NCBI RefSeq assembly: GCF_002068095.1
Contig: NZ_LWIG01000007.1
Location: 331,536-395,535, forward strand
Length of the DNA stretch: 64,000 nt
Direction of reading: 5' to 3'
From: Bradyrhizobium sacchari
GTDB lineage: Bacteria; Pseudomonadota; Alphaproteobacteria; Rhizobiales; Xanthobacteraceae
The notes under the pieces are model-generated. The model was not told the DNA's origin. It was given only the letters and a program-made list of their open reading frames with translations, and did not search any database. A program made the position numbers and the translations under genes. Below are positions 42,733-52,096 of this stretch, piece by piece; the first letter of the stretch is position 1, and each line of letters opens with the position of its first letter.

Positions 42733-45700
42733 ATGTTCGAGATCACAGGCGATCACATTGCAGAACTAACCGACGAAGACCTACGCGGGCTTATCGGTAT
42801 GCTGTGCGAGGCCGAAATGCGCCGTCGGGGACTTCCTGTCTCTGCGGTCACGTGGGGCGGCGATCAGAACGCCAAGGATGGTGGGCTCGATGTTCGCGTG
42901 GCGCTTCCTGCTACCGCCGTCATCGACGGGTTTATCCCAAAACCGTCAACGGGATTCCAGGTCAAGAAGTCCGACATGCCGAGGGGAGCCGTCATCGAGG
43001 AGATGAAGCCCAAGGGCGTGATACGGTCGTCCATCGCCGCGTTGGCCGAAGAGTCCGGCGCCTACGTCATGGTGAGCGCCGACGGTTCGACCACGGACAC
43101 AGCCTTGAAAGACCGGCGCGAGGCGATGGCCGACGCGATGCAGGGCGTACCGCAAGCGGACAAGCTCACCTTGGACTTTCTGGACCGGGGGCGTGTCGCA
43201 ACATGGGTGCGCGATCATGCGGGTATCATCCCATGGGTCCGCAAGAGGATAGGAAAGGCCATTCCGGGATGGCACCCTTATGGTGCCTGGTCCCACGCGC
43301 CGGATGCCAACAACCCCGATTATCTCGCGGACGATGCGGCAAGGATAAGAACCGGAACTCGGGACGAAGGCGACGGGTTCTCGGCTATTGATGGCATCAA
43401 CCGCATTCGCGACGCTCTTCGAACCCCCGGCCGGGTCGCTCGCCTCGTTGGCCTGTCCGGCGTTGGCAAGACCCGACTGCTGGAAGCGTTGTTCGACGAG
43501 AAGATTGGAGCGAATGCACTCGATCCGGCGCTCGCCGCCTATACCGACGCTGCCGATACGCCTGACCCGCAACCGCCAAGCCTTGTGGCCAATCTGCTGG
43601 CCGAACAGCGACGGATGATTCTCGTGATCGACAACTGCCCGGCGGATCTGCACCGGAAGCTGTCCGAGATGGTCCGCGTTTCCGGCAGCACGCTGAGTGT
43701 GATTACGGTCGAGTACGATATTCGCGAGGACCAGCCGGAAGGGACCGACGTTTTCTCACTGGAGGCCTCTTCCAATAACCTCATTGAAAAGCTCGTTGCT
43801 CGCCGCTTCCCTCAATTGTCGCAGGTCGATACCCAAACCATCGCGGAGTTTTCCGGCGGCAACGCACGCATCGCTATCGCCCTTGCCGGCACCGTCGAGA
43901 AAAACGAGACGATAGCGGGGCTGAGCGATGCGAATTTGTTGGTCCGGCTGATTCAACAGCGTCACCCGCCGGATGAATCCCTCCTTCTGATCGCCCAGGC
44001 ATGCTCGCTCGTCTATTCCTTTCAGGGGCATGACTTGGAAGGCGAGAACGCGGAGTTGCCAATCCTGGGCGAGCTTATCGGCAAGACGGCCGACCAGATG
44101 CATATGGGGGTCGCCGAGTTGCGTCGCCGGGATCTCCTCCAACAACGCGGCGTGTGGCGCGCGGTGCTGCCACATGCCATCGCCAATCGGCTGGCTCCGA
44201 TGGCGCTCCAGAACATCCATCCTCAAAGGATCGAAACAGCGATCATCAACGGTAAGTCTGAGCGGTTGCTTCGTTCCTTTTCCCGGCGGCTTGGTTATCT
44301 GGACACCAGCAAGGAAGCGCGTGCCATTGTAGCAGCGTGGCTCGGGCCAGGAGGTCTTCTGCATGATATTCTGAACCTTTCAGAAGTCGGCAAAGCCATC
44401 TTCCACAATGTTGCGCCTGTAATGCCGGAAGCCGTACTCGCTGGTCTCGAACGCGCAATCGCAAGGGCCGATGAGTCAACATTGGAGCGTTCCAACCATT
44501 TCATTAGCCTGATCCGCTCACTTGCCTTCGAGCCGGAATTTTTCGAGCGCGCCACTGCCCTTCTGCTTCGCTTCTACGCAATCGAAACCGATCGCAATGT
44601 GGACGACGAAGCCGGCAGGGTCATCATATCGTTTTGCCATATCTATCTGTCTGGCACCCATGCCACCGTTCAACAGCGATTGGCTCTCATCGAAAAGCTT
44701 CTGCGCTCATCGGAGCCAAAGCAGCAAGCTCTGGGCGCGCAAGCAATGGAGGCAATGTTCGAGACCGATCATTTTACGTCGAGCTATCTCTTTGAATTTG
44801 GCACGCGGTCGCGGGATCACGGCTACTATCCCAAGAGCGACGCAGATATCGTCGATTGGTTTGGCTCCGCCCTGAAGCTCTCGGAAGCTATAGCTGCCAC
44901 TAACTTACCTATCGCCGAACAGGTAAAGAAGGCCGTCGCAGGCGGGTTTCGTGGCCTATGGGCTAACGCGCAACTCAGCGATGAACTCGATAGGATGGCT
45001 CGGGCCTTCGCGGGCAACGGCTTCTGGCGGGACGGCTGGATTGCTGCTCGTCAAACACGGGCCTACGAGGCGAAAACCCTATCGCCCGAGTCCCATGCGA
45101 AGCTCAGGGCGGTCGAGGAATTCCTGCGCCCCAAGGACCTTGTTGCCAAAGTGCGCGGCATCGTGCTGGAAGCCAAGGGCGGCGGTCTCGGCTACGACGA
45201 GATGGATGACGCGGAAGACCTCGACACTTACGATTTCGAGGCCGCCGAAAAGCGGACGGCCGCGTCGATTGAGCAGCTTGGCAGGGATATGGCTGCCGAC
45301 ACCGACTCTTTTCAGGAGATGTTGCCCGAGCTGCTGAGCAGCGGCGGCGGCCGCCTCTTTCCCTTCGGGGCAGCGCTTGCAAAGGGAGGAGAGCAACCTC
45401 GCGCCGTCTGGGATGCGCTCTTGGGGCAGCTTGCCACCAGTCCAGACAACAATCCGGTCATCATGGGCGGATTCCTGAGCGGCTTGCAGACAGCCAATCC
45501 TGCCGAAGTTGACGCGATGCTGGACGATGCGGTGAAGAATCCGGCCCTCTCTACCTGGTTTCCCTATTTGCAAGCGTCGGTAGTGATTGACGATAAGGGA
45601 CTTGCGCGCATTCATCGCTCCCTCGAACTCGGTCTCTCGCCGATCGAACGATATTCGCATCTTGCATGGGGCCGAGCATCCGACCTCCTTCCGGGCCCAG

Positions 45701-46545
45701 CATTCCGCGATCTGGTCATGGCCATCTGTGCGAAAGGTGGCATCGATGCAGCTTTGCATCTGGTTTCGATGCGCCTCGTCTCTGACAAGGTGCAGAAGCG
45801 CGCGCCGCTGCCTGAAACGCTGGAGGCAGGCCGCAGCGTGCTGGCCGCCTTCGAACTTGGCACTTCAAAGCGCCAAATACAGCGCGAAGATCACGAACTG
45901 GGCTCGCTCGCCCAGGTTTGCCTTGTTGGCGTCGAAGACGAACCGGTTGCTCGAAGGCTGGTTCGCATGCTCAAGGAGGCATCCGCCGACTATAGGCTGA
46001 ACGCCCATGACTATGACGATTTGGTCAAGGGCTTGTTTGCCGTCCAGCCCGCCGCTGCGCTCGACGAAATGTTTACCGGCGACGACGCATCGGTAAAGAT
46101 CGGCGTTCGCTTCGTCGAAACGCTCACACGGCGGCGGGCGAGTCCGCTCGACGGCGTGCCGCCGCCTACTCTGATTGCCTGGTGCAACACTGATCCGGAG
46201 AGCCGCTATTTAATCGCGGCCACCGCCGGCTCGCTCTTCAAGAAAGATAACAACGGCGCTCCTTTGCACTGGACGGTGCTTGCTCCCTTGCTGTTGCAAA
46301 GCGCACCAGACCCGACAACCATGCTTTCCGTTTTCGTCAAGCGGCTGTACCCCAATAGCTGGGGAGGTTCCTGGGCAACGGAGATGGAAGGCCGCGTCAG
46401 GCTTTTGGATCAGCTTGATGTTAGGGACAACACCGACCTAAAAGCGGCAAGAAAGGACGTGCTGGATCGCCTGAGGTTTCAGATCGAGGAGGCCCGGGTG
46501 AGGGAGGCTGCAGAAGACAAGCAGCGTAACGCACGCTTCGAGTAG
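42733..46545 (+). CDS. STAND ATPase with N-terminal nuclease-like domain (Avs-like)
   Basis: A 1270-residue protein. Residues 1-~180 contain an N-terminal endonuclease-like domain: a helix (DEDLRGLIGMLCEAEMRRRG), then VTWGGDQNAKDGGLDVRVAL and TGFQVKKSDM, where Asp (GGLDV) and QVKK give a PD-(D/E)xK-like active site. A STAND/AP-ATPase domain follows, with P-loop LVGLSGVGKTRLLEAL near 240 and Walker B MILVIDNCPADLH near 300. The remainder (about 450-1270) is long helical repeats that could bind a phage protein, as in Avs/AVAST defence. It stands alone downstream of the Fic pair and is intact. It is not certain that it belongs to a described Avs type. Confidence 0.8.
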   Translation: MFEITGDHIAELTDEDLRGLIGMLCEAEMRRRGLPVSAVTWGGDQNAKDGGLDVRVALPATAVIDGFIPKPSTGFQVKKSDMPRGAVIEEMKPKGVIRSSIAALAEESGAYVMVSADGSTTDTALKDRREAMADAMQGVPQADKLTLDFLDRGRVATWVRDHAGIIPWVRKRIGKAIPGWHPYGAWSHAPDANNPDYLADDAARIRTGTRDEGDGFSAIDGINRIRDALRTPGRVARLVGLSGVGKTRLLEALFDEKIGANALDPALAAYTDAADTPDPQPPSLVANLLAEQRRMILVIDNCPADLHRKLSEMVRVSGSTLSVITVEYDIREDQPEGTDVFSLEASSNNLIEKLVARRFPQLSQVDTQTIAEFSGGNARIAIALAGTVEKNETIAGLSDANLLVRLIQQRHPPDESLLLIAQACSLVYSFQGHDLEGENAELPILGELIGKTADQMHMGVAELRRRDLLQQRGVWRAVLPHAIANRLAPMALQNIHPQRIETAIINGKSERLLRSFSRRLGYLDTSKEARAIVAAWLGPGGLLHDILNLSEVGKAIFHNVAPVMPEAVLAGLERAIARADESTLERSNHFISLIRSLAFEPEFFERATALLLRFYAIETDRNVDDEAGRVIISFCHIYLSGTHATVQQRLALIEKLLRSSEPKQQALGAQAMEAMFETDHFTSSYLFEFGTRSRDHGYYPKSDADIVDWFGSALKLSEAIAATNLPIAEQVKKAVAGGFRGLWANAQLSDELDRMARAFAGNGFWRDGWIAARQTRAYEAKTLSPESHAKLRAVEEFLRPKDLVAKVRGIVLEAKGGGLGYDEMDDAEDLDTYDFEAAEKRTAASIEQLGRDMAADTDSFQEMLPELLSSGGGRLFPFGAALAKGGEQPRAVWDALLGQLATSPDNNPVIMGGFLSGLQTANPAEVDAMLDDAVKNPALSTWFPYLQASVVIDDKGLARIHRSLELGLSPIERYSHLAWGRASDLLPGPAFRDLVMAICAKGGIDAALHLVSMRLVSDKVQKRAPLPETLEAGRSVLAAFELGTSKRQIQREDHELGSLAQVCLVGVEDEPVARRLVRMLKEASADYRLNAHDYDDLVKGLFAVQPAAALDEMFTGDDASVKIGVRFVETLTRRRASPLDGVPPPTLIAWCNTDPESRYLIAATAGSLFKKDNNGAPLHWTVLAPLLLQSAPDPTTMLSVFVKRLYPNSWGGSWATEMEGRVRLLDQLDVRDNTDLKAARKDVLDRLRFQIEEARVREAAEDKQRNARFE

Positions 46546-46571
46546 GTTGGCACGCTGTTCGCGGGACGCGA

Positions 46572-46673
46572 TTAAGCCATACCGGCCGTTCCAGTGGCAG
46601 CCCGCTGCGTATCGCGGCCCATCACCCGTAGCACCTTGTTCAGTGTGTTGTCAGAGATTGGCACGCCATCGTC
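46572..46673 (-). pseudogene. C-terminal fragment of a P4-type integrase
   Basis: The minus strand encodes DDGVPISDNTLNKVLRVMGR followed by DTQRAATGTAGMA and a stop. GxPxSDNTLNKxLRxMG is the conserved block just before the HGFR motif in P4-type tyrosine integrases; the HGFR and Tyr parts are gone. It lies just right of the STAND gene, next to a tRNA-like T-arm (about 46735-46765), and marks an old integration border. Confidence 0.55.
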
Positions 46674-47034
46674 ATTGGACGTGCAGCAGATCGCGGATCA
46701 GGCGGAGCTCGTCCGGCCCGAAGGGATTTCGAGTCAGAGCCGGGGTTCGATTCCCCCCGCGGCGATTGTGGAGACCGAACGGCATGGAAGTCCCTGCTGC
46801 GGGGGAGCGCGCTGTTTTAGTTTTTCGGCTAATACCGCTAGGAGCCTGTTGGTATTTCTGTTGGTATCGGCAGCAATCGGCAATGAAAATTGCTTCAAAT
46901 TCAAATGGTTATGGCGCTAGGCAATTATCGGCGGCCTCGGCATTCTTCGACTCGAGTTCATCACTTAGAAGTCCTCCGTAGGATTCTTTCTCTCTGCTGG
47001 CCGGGGTGCGAACGCGCAGCAGGACGCGGAACGA

Positions 47035-47601
47035 CTACCCGGCGAGCGTTCGCCAGTCCTTGATGACGACGGTAAGAGCAATCACCGGCAGGATGATTTG
47101 CATCCACGCCTGCAGCATGGGTGGCTCGAAGAGCCAGGGCATATGTTCCTGCGTCTCCGCGGGCAAATACATGCAATATTCGGGTTGGAACGCATGAAGC
47201 CACTCGAACAGAAGGCGGCTTCTCTGAAAGGTATTGCACTCGCCTTTCGGCGCCAGCAGCAGAAAGAACTGCAGACTCAGGAAGGCCGCTCCCAAGGGAG
47301 GTATCGCCCGGAAGAGCCCGTTCTTGAGGTCCTTCTTCCCCCGCGTGCGCGGCAAATCTTCTCGAAGGAAATGAATCGCCAGTATCACGAGCACGATCAG
47401 CAACGGCCCGAACACGAGAAGATAACCGGCATTCAGCTTCAGCTTCAGATCGATCAACGGGACTTTGATCTCGTCGAACACCGAAGGTGCTCGAACGGCC
47501 ACGCAAGCCGCAATGCAACAGAGACTCAGTATGAGGAAGTCCCGACGCTTGGGATCCTTTTTTATTTGGTCGGCATCGTCGTGAGGCATCCGAAAAGGCA
47601 T
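47035..47601 (-). CDS. Integral membrane protein, unknown
   Basis: A 188-residue protein with four likely membrane segments (FLILSLCCIAACVAV; YLLVFGPLLIVLVILAIHFL; AIPPLGAAFLSLQFFLLL; QAWMQIILPVIALTVVI) and charged loops with conserved-looking acidic and Cys residues between the third and fourth. An in-frame Met at 47748 is possible but would overlap the next gene by 28 nt. It is last of two same-strand genes with the large exported protein upstream. Confidence 0.6.
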   Translation of the reverse strand: MPFRMPHDDADQIKKDPKRRDFLILSLCCIAACVAVRAPSVFDEIKVPLIDLKLKLNAGYLLVFGPLLIVLVILAIHFLREDLPRTRGKKDLKNGLFRAIPPLGAAFLSLQFFLLLAPKGECNTFQRSRLLFEWLHAFQPEYCMYLPAETQEHMPWLFEPPMLQAWMQIILPVIALTVVIKDWRTLAG

Positions 47602-47720
47602 TCTTTCTAAAGTGAAAAAAAATTCGCCGGCCGCCTTCGGACATATCCCAGGCACGACCTGCTTCAGCGCTTCTAAGTCACCATCTCGACCGAAGCACAA
47701 GCAACAATGACAACTTGCAG

Positions 47721-49646
47721 TCAAAACCCTAATCTTGAACGGACCCAACCATGACGACCGATTACGTCGTTATGGTCACCGGGCCCTTGGGTGACGTCCT
47801 TGACGGCGTTCGTGACGGCCTTGACCGCCTCGTTGTTCGGTCCGGGGCCTTTCGTGACGTCATGCACAAAGTTTTGGAGCACCTTCATGATCTCGCCGTT
47901 GGGGCCAATCTCGATGTCGCCGATGGTCACCCGCATGTCGCCTTCCACGGCCGGGCAGGCCGGATGCTTGGCGGACTCGAGAGCAGCCGAGATCGCCGCT
48001 CTCTGGGCCTCCGCCTCAGACGGCGAAAACGCGCCATCCGACGGGTGCGCCTCCAAGTCGGCGGACACAGCGTAACCGTCCTGGCCCGTTTTCACGTCAG
48101 CGACGCTGACGCGGTATTCGATGGCATCGTGCGCCATTCGGAACGAAGTACCGTCGTTGAAACGATGCGTCGTTTGGAGAGCGAACCGCTTCGGAAGGTC
48201 GTCGATGACGAGGGTCGGCTGACCGATGGACCGAGGCATCGGGACATTCCATCGCAGCCCGACCGGAAATAGATCGGTCTTGAAATCGCCGATCTCGATG
48301 CGGCCATCGGTCTTGACGTCGGCCATTACGCCGCCGCACGGCATGGATGCGTCGAAAACGAGCAGAGAATGGCCATTGGTCGCGATGCGATTAAGCCGGA
48401 GGGTGCCGTCGACATGCTTGCCGGCACTGCCCTTCAGCATGCCGGTCGTGCCCGCGCCGCCGCCGATGGGAAACGGGTTGGCGTGAACGTGAACTTTAGC
48501 TTCCATATCCATGTTGAGGTCGACCGCAAGCGCGGCGCCCTGGTTCGGTATCCACCGTGCGGCCACGTTGGACATGACGAGACGGGCGGTCGCCGAGGTC
48601 GGATCCCTCATTTCGACGTAGGATTTTCCGTCGGAGACCAGCTGACCCGTGGTTGCGATCGAGGCGATCGTGGCAGTACGATTGGCGTCGGGAAGTCGCG
48701 CGATCTGCTCCGCCATTCCGACGATGGTGGCACCTTTCAGCATGAGGACGAGGTCGTGCTTCTGCTCCAGATCCTTGACCTCGCCGCCGAGCTTCGTCCG
48801 CAAGGCTGCGACTTTGATCGGCAGATCGGCTTGCGGAACGGTCGGCTTGGAGGGCGCGACTTCGCCCGGCGCTGTCGGCGTCGCCATCAACCAGACGCCA
48901 GACTCGACGAAGAGCGGCATCGAGAGCGAGAAGTTCTGCCGCACGGTTCGGCCTGGCAGAGAGCTCTTCAGCGTCACCGAACCCGCGCTCGTAGGAACGG
49001 TGCTGACGTTGTCGAAACCAGTGTCGAACGCCAATCCGTTCTCCATCGGGACTTGCACGACGAGGTAACGGTCGAGCGCAAGCATGAGACCGGACGCGAG
49101 GACTTCTCCGATCGTGCGTCGTCCCGGCAGATCCAGGAAGCCCCAGTCGAGCCGCGGCTCCGCGTTCGCGATCGAGATCGCAAACTCGGCGACGGTCTGC
49201 GCGCTCGCACCCGCCTGCGCGACCATCTTCGTGCCTCGGAAGGCGAGGTCGCCTTCGACGCGCATCTTGACGGTGGCGCCGTGGCTCTTGCTCGCCACGC
49301 GGATATCCATCGCGGCTCCGGCGAGACCGATGCCCGGCTTGATCCGGACCCCTTCGATCGTCGCCGCAATACCTCCGACTTTCTCCGCGGGCACGTCGAC
49401 CGTCGCACCGACCAGCTGCTGCAGCGCGTCGTCGAGCGCCTTGTTGGAAAGGAATGCCGCGGCATCCGCGGCTTGAGGACGCTGCCCGTTAGAAAGAGCT
49501 TCGTCCATGAGAGTCAGTGCGGTCCACTCGGCTCCCACCCTTTCGCGCATCACGAAGTCGTGCTTGTAGGTCAGCCAACTTGCGGTCGTGGCCAGGCCAG
49601 CGACCGTCACGAGACCGACGGAAGAAACAATGGCACGCGTTCTCAT
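47721..49646 (-). CDS. Large exported beta-rich protein, unknown
   Basis: A 641-residue protein with an N-terminal hydrophobic anchor or signal (MRTRAIVSSVGLVTVAGLAT). The rest is dominated by beta-strand patterns: KPGIGLAGAAMDIRVASKSH, ATVKMRVEGDLAFRGTKM, RLVMSNVAARWIPNQGAAL, and a Pro/Gly-rich middle (TPTAPGEVAPSKPTVPQ). The repeated strand-turn blocks suggest a lipid-binding or adhesin-like scaffold in the periplasm. A start at 49646 follows GGGAGCGC. Upstream in-frame codons to 49814 lack a ribosome site. Function unknown. Confidence 0.6.
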   Translation of the reverse strand: MRTRAIVSSVGLVTVAGLATTASWLTYKHDFVMRERVGAEWTALTLMDEALSNGQRPQAADAAAFLSNKALDDALQQLVGATVDVPAEKVGGIAATIEGVRIKPGIGLAGAAMDIRVASKSHGATVKMRVEGDLAFRGTKMVAQAGASAQTVAEFAISIANAEPRLDWGFLDLPGRRTIGEVLASGLMLALDRYLVVQVPMENGLAFDTGFDNVSTVPTSAGSVTLKSSLPGRTVRQNFSLSMPLFVESGVWLMATPTAPGEVAPSKPTVPQADLPIKVAALRTKLGGEVKDLEQKHDLVLMLKGATIVGMAEQIARLPDANRTATIASIATTGQLVSDGKSYVEMRDPTSATARLVMSNVAARWIPNQGAALAVDLNMDMEAKVHVHANPFPIGGGAGTTGMLKGSAGKHVDGTLRLNRIATNGHSLLVFDASMPCGGVMADVKTDGRIEIGDFKTDLFPVGLRWNVPMPRSIGQPTLVIDDLPKRFALQTTHRFNDGTSFRMAHDAIEYRVSVADVKTGQDGYAVSADLEAHPSDGAFSPSEAEAQRAAISAALESAKHPACPAVEGDMRVTIGDIEIGPNGEIMKVLQNFVHDVTKGPGPNNEAVKAVTNAVKDVTQGPGDHNDVIGRHGWVRSRLGF

Positions 49647-49845
49647 GTCGGAGCGCTCCCCGCCGCGATGGTGCGGCACTTTGCCCGTAGCATGTAGGAG
49701 TTGAACTGCAGATGAACAACGACAGGACGCATGGAGGTCCGCACGTGTCGCAAAACATTCGCAATGGCGACGGGCTTCAGACGGCGATCGTGTGGCGTGA
49801 AAACCCGTCGTCAACGACGATTTGTCTCCGGAGCGTCGACGAAGT

Positions 49846-50610
49846 TCAAAGGCCGGATCGATCGCGGATCAGACCAGGAGCGTCCAATCGCAGACGCGGA
49901 TCCAGCATGCCGTACAATAGATCGCCACTCTCGCGAAAAATGCGCTCACCCGGCTTTCCGCCGCCCGGCGACGGCGGCAAATCGAACTTGGCCGGCGTGA
50001 TATTCGGCATGATGCCGTTGGCGTGCAGCTGAAAAAGCGATTGATAGAGCGCGTGCAGGAAACCGAGCAATTCCCGCACTTCGTCCACGTTGGTGTTCGC
50101 CATCAGGGCGTCGGCCGCCGCCCGATCAATGCTCTTGTGCGCGAAGATCTTGTGCCGGATCTCGCGGTACCTGGCCTCGTAGACCTTGCGCCAATGGCCG
50201 ACGGCTTTGCGCATGCCGCGCACGTCGTCCATCGTCAGGTCGTACGAACCGTGAGCGTACGCCGCGGCATCCTTCGGCGTCATGCCTTGTGCGATCCTGC
50301 GCCGCTCCAAGGCGGCCGCGCTCAACGAGTCGATGTCGCGCGCCACGACGCCGAGCAGCCTGTCCATATTGTGCAGCGACTTCGGGTCCTGGTCGAAGAT
50401 GCGGCCGAGCACGACGAACGCCGACATCAGCAGCGCGTAGCGCGTGGTGATCCAGAACGTGGCGGTTTCATTCATCCTCGCCAGGACGTCCGGGTTCTTG
50501 GATGGGACGAGTTGCAAAGCGAGGTAGCCGAAGAAATACTGCTGCGCCGCCTCCTCCTCGGTGCGGAACATCTCAAGTTCATGCTCAAGCGGAGAGGGTC
50601 CGGCGGTCAT
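49846..50610 (-). CDS. HEPN-domain protein, AbiU2-like
   Basis: A 254-residue helical protein starting MTAGPSPLEHELEMFRTEEE. It includes FGYLALQLVPSKNPDVL, ATFWITTRYALLMSAFVVLG, RIFDQDPKSLHNMDRLLGVV and the HEPN-type signature RYREIRHKIFAHKSI (R-x4-6-H), a catalytic-looking RNase motif. The arrangement matches AbiU2-like proteins that cleave RNA in abortive infection. Start chosen at ATG 50610; an upstream frame gives a poorly coding extension. It is the last accessory gene before tRNA-His. No obvious partner is adjacent. Confidence 0.7.
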   Translation of the reverse strand: MTAGPSPLEHELEMFRTEEEAAQQYFFGYLALQLVPSKNPDVLARMNETATFWITTRYALLMSAFVVLGRIFDQDPKSLHNMDRLLGVVARDIDSLSAAALERRRIAQGMTPKDAAAYAHGSYDLTMDDVRGMRKAVGHWRKVYEARYREIRHKIFAHKSIDRAAADALMANTNVDEVRELLGFLHALYQSLFQLHANGIMPNITPAKFDLPPSPGGGKPGERIFRESGDLLYGMLDPRLRLDAPGLIRDRSGL

Positions 50611-50958
50611 TCGATCACCTCGGTGCACCAATCGGAACGAATGGAAATGCTTGCCCCGAACGAACCAAAGCAGGCGAGCCTTGCGCTCATGTGCCAATCG
50701 GGGTGCGCGACGGCCTGCAAGAGATGCGGCGATCGGCCCCACGAAAGCAACCCACTTCGGCCGGCTACGGAAGCGCTCAAAACGAGCTTAACAATCAGCG
50801 GATCGGAGTTCGCGACTGTACGGGTATCCGGGCGACACGCTAGGGCGTTTGAATTCGGCCGCGCCTCCAACAAACACAACCGGCGTTGTCGTGGTAGCTA
50901 CCTGGTAGCTACAACAATCCGTCGAGCTTCAATTGATCCTATAAGCTCTTGATTTTAT

Positions 50959-51035
50959 TGGTACAGTTGGGTGGGCTCGAACCACCGACCTCCTGTTCCA
51001 CAGACAGGCGCTCTAACCAACTGAGCTACAACTGC
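50959..51035 (-). tRNA. tRNA-His (GTG anticodon), complete
   Basis: The minus strand reads GCAGTTGTAGCTCAGTTGG, anticodon stem CCTGT/ACAGG around CTGTGGA (anticodon GTG), T arm GGTGG-TTCGAGC-CCACC and an encoded ACCA end. The acceptor pairs GCAGTTG with CAACTGT (first pair G-U). The gene has no G before position 1, and the discriminator is A, as reported for alphaproteobacterial tRNA-His. It separates the accessory region from core genes. Confidence 0.95.
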
Positions 51036-51222
51036 ATCCTTGCGAGCCGCCCGGGGGGCGCCCTAGACGGGCCGACAACCGAGGGGGCTGGACGGGGCGG
51101 AAACTAGGTGCAACGGCTCCGTTTGGCAAGGCCGCAATGGTGCGAAAAACCGGGGTAAATCGCCTTCAATGCGATGGAATCGGGCCAGGCGACCGCGAGG
51201 GTCGCTCCCCTTTCACGCTTCC

Positions 51223-51316
51223 AGGGAAAATCCCCGTGGGGAGAGAGCCCTCACCCGTCGTCCGACGATGCTTCGCATCGCTCGGCGCGCCGGCCTCTCC
51301 CGCAAGCGGGAGAGGC
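51223..51316. repeat. Bradyrhizobium-type palindromic intergenic repeat
   Basis: A GC-rich repeat with GGGAAAATCCCC, CCCTCACCCGTCG and the hairpin CTCTCCCGCAAGCGGGAGAG. An inverted relative lies at 55871-56015, with the same order of blocks. Such repeats are typical of intergenic DNA in this group. Confidence 0.75.
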
Positions 51317-51320
51317 GAAG

Positions 51321-51350
51321 AAAAAACCCGGGCCTTTCGGCCCGGGTTTC
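51321..51350 (-). terminator. Terminator of the phasin gene
   Basis: AAACCCGGGCC pairs with GGCCCGGGTTT around CTTTC. On the minus strand the stem is followed by a T-run, 27 bp after the phasin stop. Confidence 0.9.
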
Positions 51351-51376
51351 TCAACTTGGTCGATCCGCCGGTCTGA

Positions 51377-51811
51377 TCAGGCGGCGGGCTTGTAGAACTT
51401 CGCAGCCGAGGCCTTGATCGGCTCGGCGGTCTCATTGGCGACGCGCTGGCTGATCTCGACCAGCTCCTTGGCCTGGGCCTGGAAGGTCTCGAGCTGCTTG
51501 CGGGCGTGCTCGTTCCACAGGGTGAACGCGTCCGACGGCGACTTGGCGCCGAGCAGCTCCTGGGCGAAGTCGAGCGAGGCCGTGGAGTTGGCCTTCATGA
51601 ACTCGACCAGCTTGGCGGTGTACTCGCTCGCGCCCTTGGAGGCGCAGGTGAACACGGCCTCGACGGTGCCGTTGTGAGTCTCGGCCGCGTCCTTGAACTT
51701 GGCGTAGCTTTCCCGGGCCTGCGACACGCCCTTCTCGGCGAACGCACGCATCTGCTCGGGGACCTCGAACGGAATGATCGAGGCAGAAAACGGATCAGTC
51801 GCACCTGTCAT
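51377..51811 (-). CDS. phaP: Phasin (PHA granule-associated protein)
   Basis: A 144-residue helical phasin 2-type protein: FEVPEQMRAFAEKGVSQARE, SYAKFKDAAETHNGTVEAVF, EYTAKLVEFMKANSTASLDF, and KQLETFQAQAKELVEISQRV. These amphipathic helices coat polyhydroxyalkanoate granules in the cytoplasm and limit their size. Length is typical for rhizobial phasins. It has its own terminator downstream and a long leader region on the right (51812-52486 with repeats), so it is a single-gene unit. Confidence 0.93.
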   Translation of the reverse strand: MTGATDPFSASIIPFEVPEQMRAFAEKGVSQARESYAKFKDAAETHNGTVEAVFTCASKGASEYTAKLVEFMKANSTASLDFAQELLGAKSPSDAFTLWNEHARKQLETFQAQAKELVEISQRVANETAEPIKASAAKFYKPAA

Positions 51812-52096
51812 GGTTGTCCCTCACGCTAATCTAGAAAAAATGGAGTGGGCCTTACGGCGCGCCCGCCGGCCAACCGGGGCCGTCTGTTGGCGGGTACGAA
51901 GACTGGACACGCGAAACAAACGAGGTGACTCGCCCCAGCGCCCAGTATTGTGGCTGCTTAACATGTCAACATTGTGCAGCGCAATGCATCCGGCGGGTGC
52001 GGCGCGAAATTTAATCCCGGAGAGGGCGAAGTTCCTGGAGAGGGGAACCCGAGGTTGAGGTAATCTGGTGCGGGGAGACAAGTCTGAGCAAGCGCC

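Noticed and set aside
46700..46770. Possible complete tRNA or tmRNA
   Set aside because: Only a T-arm-like hairpin is convincing; no acceptor stem or anticodon arm could be paired.
48369..49697. 442-residue plus-strand open frame over the large exported protein
   Set aside because: The minus strand has a signal peptide and better codon structure; the plus frame is Arg/His/Asp-rich shadow.
50611..50958. Short plus-strand frames before tRNA-His
   Set aside because: No motifs; a GGTAGCTAC direct repeat at about 50896-50912 is too short to interpret.
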